From: Deinococcus sp.
GTDB lineage: Bacteria; Deinococcota; Deinococci; Deinococcales; Thermaceae
Assembly (NCBI GenBank): GCA_023382135.1
Contig: JAMCQK010000220.1
Location: forward strand, 1 to 13,610
DNA: 13,610 bases
Direction of reading: 5' to 3'
Below the pieces are notes generated by a model that saw only the letters and a list, made by a program, of their open reading frames with translations, did no database searches and was not told the DNA's origin. Of the stretch, positions 13,525 to 13,610 are shown one piece after another. Every line of letters starts with the position of its first letter. Position 1 is the first letter of the stretch. The translations under genes were made by a program, and so were the position numbers.

Positions 13525-13560
13525 GTTAGACTTGCGCTCCATTTGGAGCGCAAGTCTAAC
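13525..13560. promoter_or_regulatory. 36-bp near-perfect palindrome between divergent genes, candidate operator
   Basis: GTTAGACTTGCGCTCCA is followed by TT and then its exact reverse complement, giving 17 paired bases with a two-base centre. It sits between the phosphorylase gene (start 13474, leftward) and the gene starting at 13587 (rightward). Within it, TTGCGC at 13532-13537 and TCTAAC at 13555-13560 are 17 bases apart, a modest promoter match repeated on the other strand by symmetry. A bound dimeric regulator could therefore control one or both genes. A hairpin in the leader of the right-hand gene is the alternative; no T run follows on either side. Confidence 0.6.
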
Positions 13561-13586
13561 CGACCAGAGGGAGTAAGGAGCGCACT

Positions 13587-13610
13587 GTGGCTTTTTCAAT
13601 CGAGGACAAT
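13587..13610 (+). CDS. start of an unidentified gene (3' end outside window)
   Basis: A GTG at 13587 opens the frame MAFSIEDN, which runs to the edge. AAGGAG at 13575-13580, six bases upstream, is a near-consensus ribosome-binding site and makes the start convincing. Only eight residues are visible, so no function can be given. The large palindrome 26 bases upstream may regulate it. Confidence 0.6.

Noticed and set aside
13531..13560. The large palindrome as an intrinsic terminator of an upstream gene
   Set aside because: The neighbouring genes diverge from it, so no transcript ends there, and there is no T tract on either strand.

Overview
The window looks like a piece of a Thermaceae chromosome, most likely Meiothermus or a close relative. 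Three things point there: the purine nucleoside phosphorylase and HD-domain proteins resemble Thermus proteins as I remember them, the base composition is moderately high in GC (lower than Thermus itself), and the XhoI palindrome CTCGAG, often extended to GGCCTCGAGGCC, is strongly over-represented in both coding and non-coding DNA. The genus is an inference from memory; no search was run.

Positions 1-4531 (+ strand) hold a carbohydrate-uptake and oxidation cluster: the 3' part of an ABC sugar-binding protein gene, a perfect 28-bp palindrome, two MalF/MalG-type permease genes and two Gfo/Idh/MocA-family dehydrogenase genes. No ATPase gene is present, so the importer probably borrows a shared MalK/MsmX-type ATPase. 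Positions 4532-4980 are non-coding but contain what reads as the eroded 3' end of a further Gfo/Idh/MocA gene.

Positions 4981-8915 (+ strand) hold housekeeping and redox genes. A membrane-anchored cupredoxin with an unusual CuA-like Cys cluster overlaps by ATGA a CcdA/DsbD-type membrane thiol transporter, then come a beta-carbonic anhydrase and a PabB-PabC fusion that would make p-aminobenzoate from chorismate. Positions 8916-9897 are a gene-free, approximately 1 kb stretch packed with palindromic elements of the TGTCATTTCGAGC...GCTCGGGATGACA type, preceded by a promoter-like sequence.

Positions 9898-13474 (- strand) begin, next to the repeats, with a lower-GC AiiA-like metallo-beta-lactamase-fold hydrolase gene that may have been acquired. 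Then come three genes in the order transcribed: purine nucleoside phosphorylase, enoyl-CoA hydratase and an HD-domain phosphohydrolase. The phosphorylase frame is broken by one extra base near its 3' end, which fuses it artificially to an alternative frame of the hydratase gene. Between the phosphorylase and the first codons of a divergent gene at the right edge lies a near-perfect 36-bp palindrome that could be an operator.

I see no complete new defence or mobile system. The items most worth a second look are the cupredoxin/CcdA pair, the dense repeat cluster beside a possibly acquired lactonase, the two large palindromes, the decayed dehydrogenase remnant and the phosphorylase frameshift.
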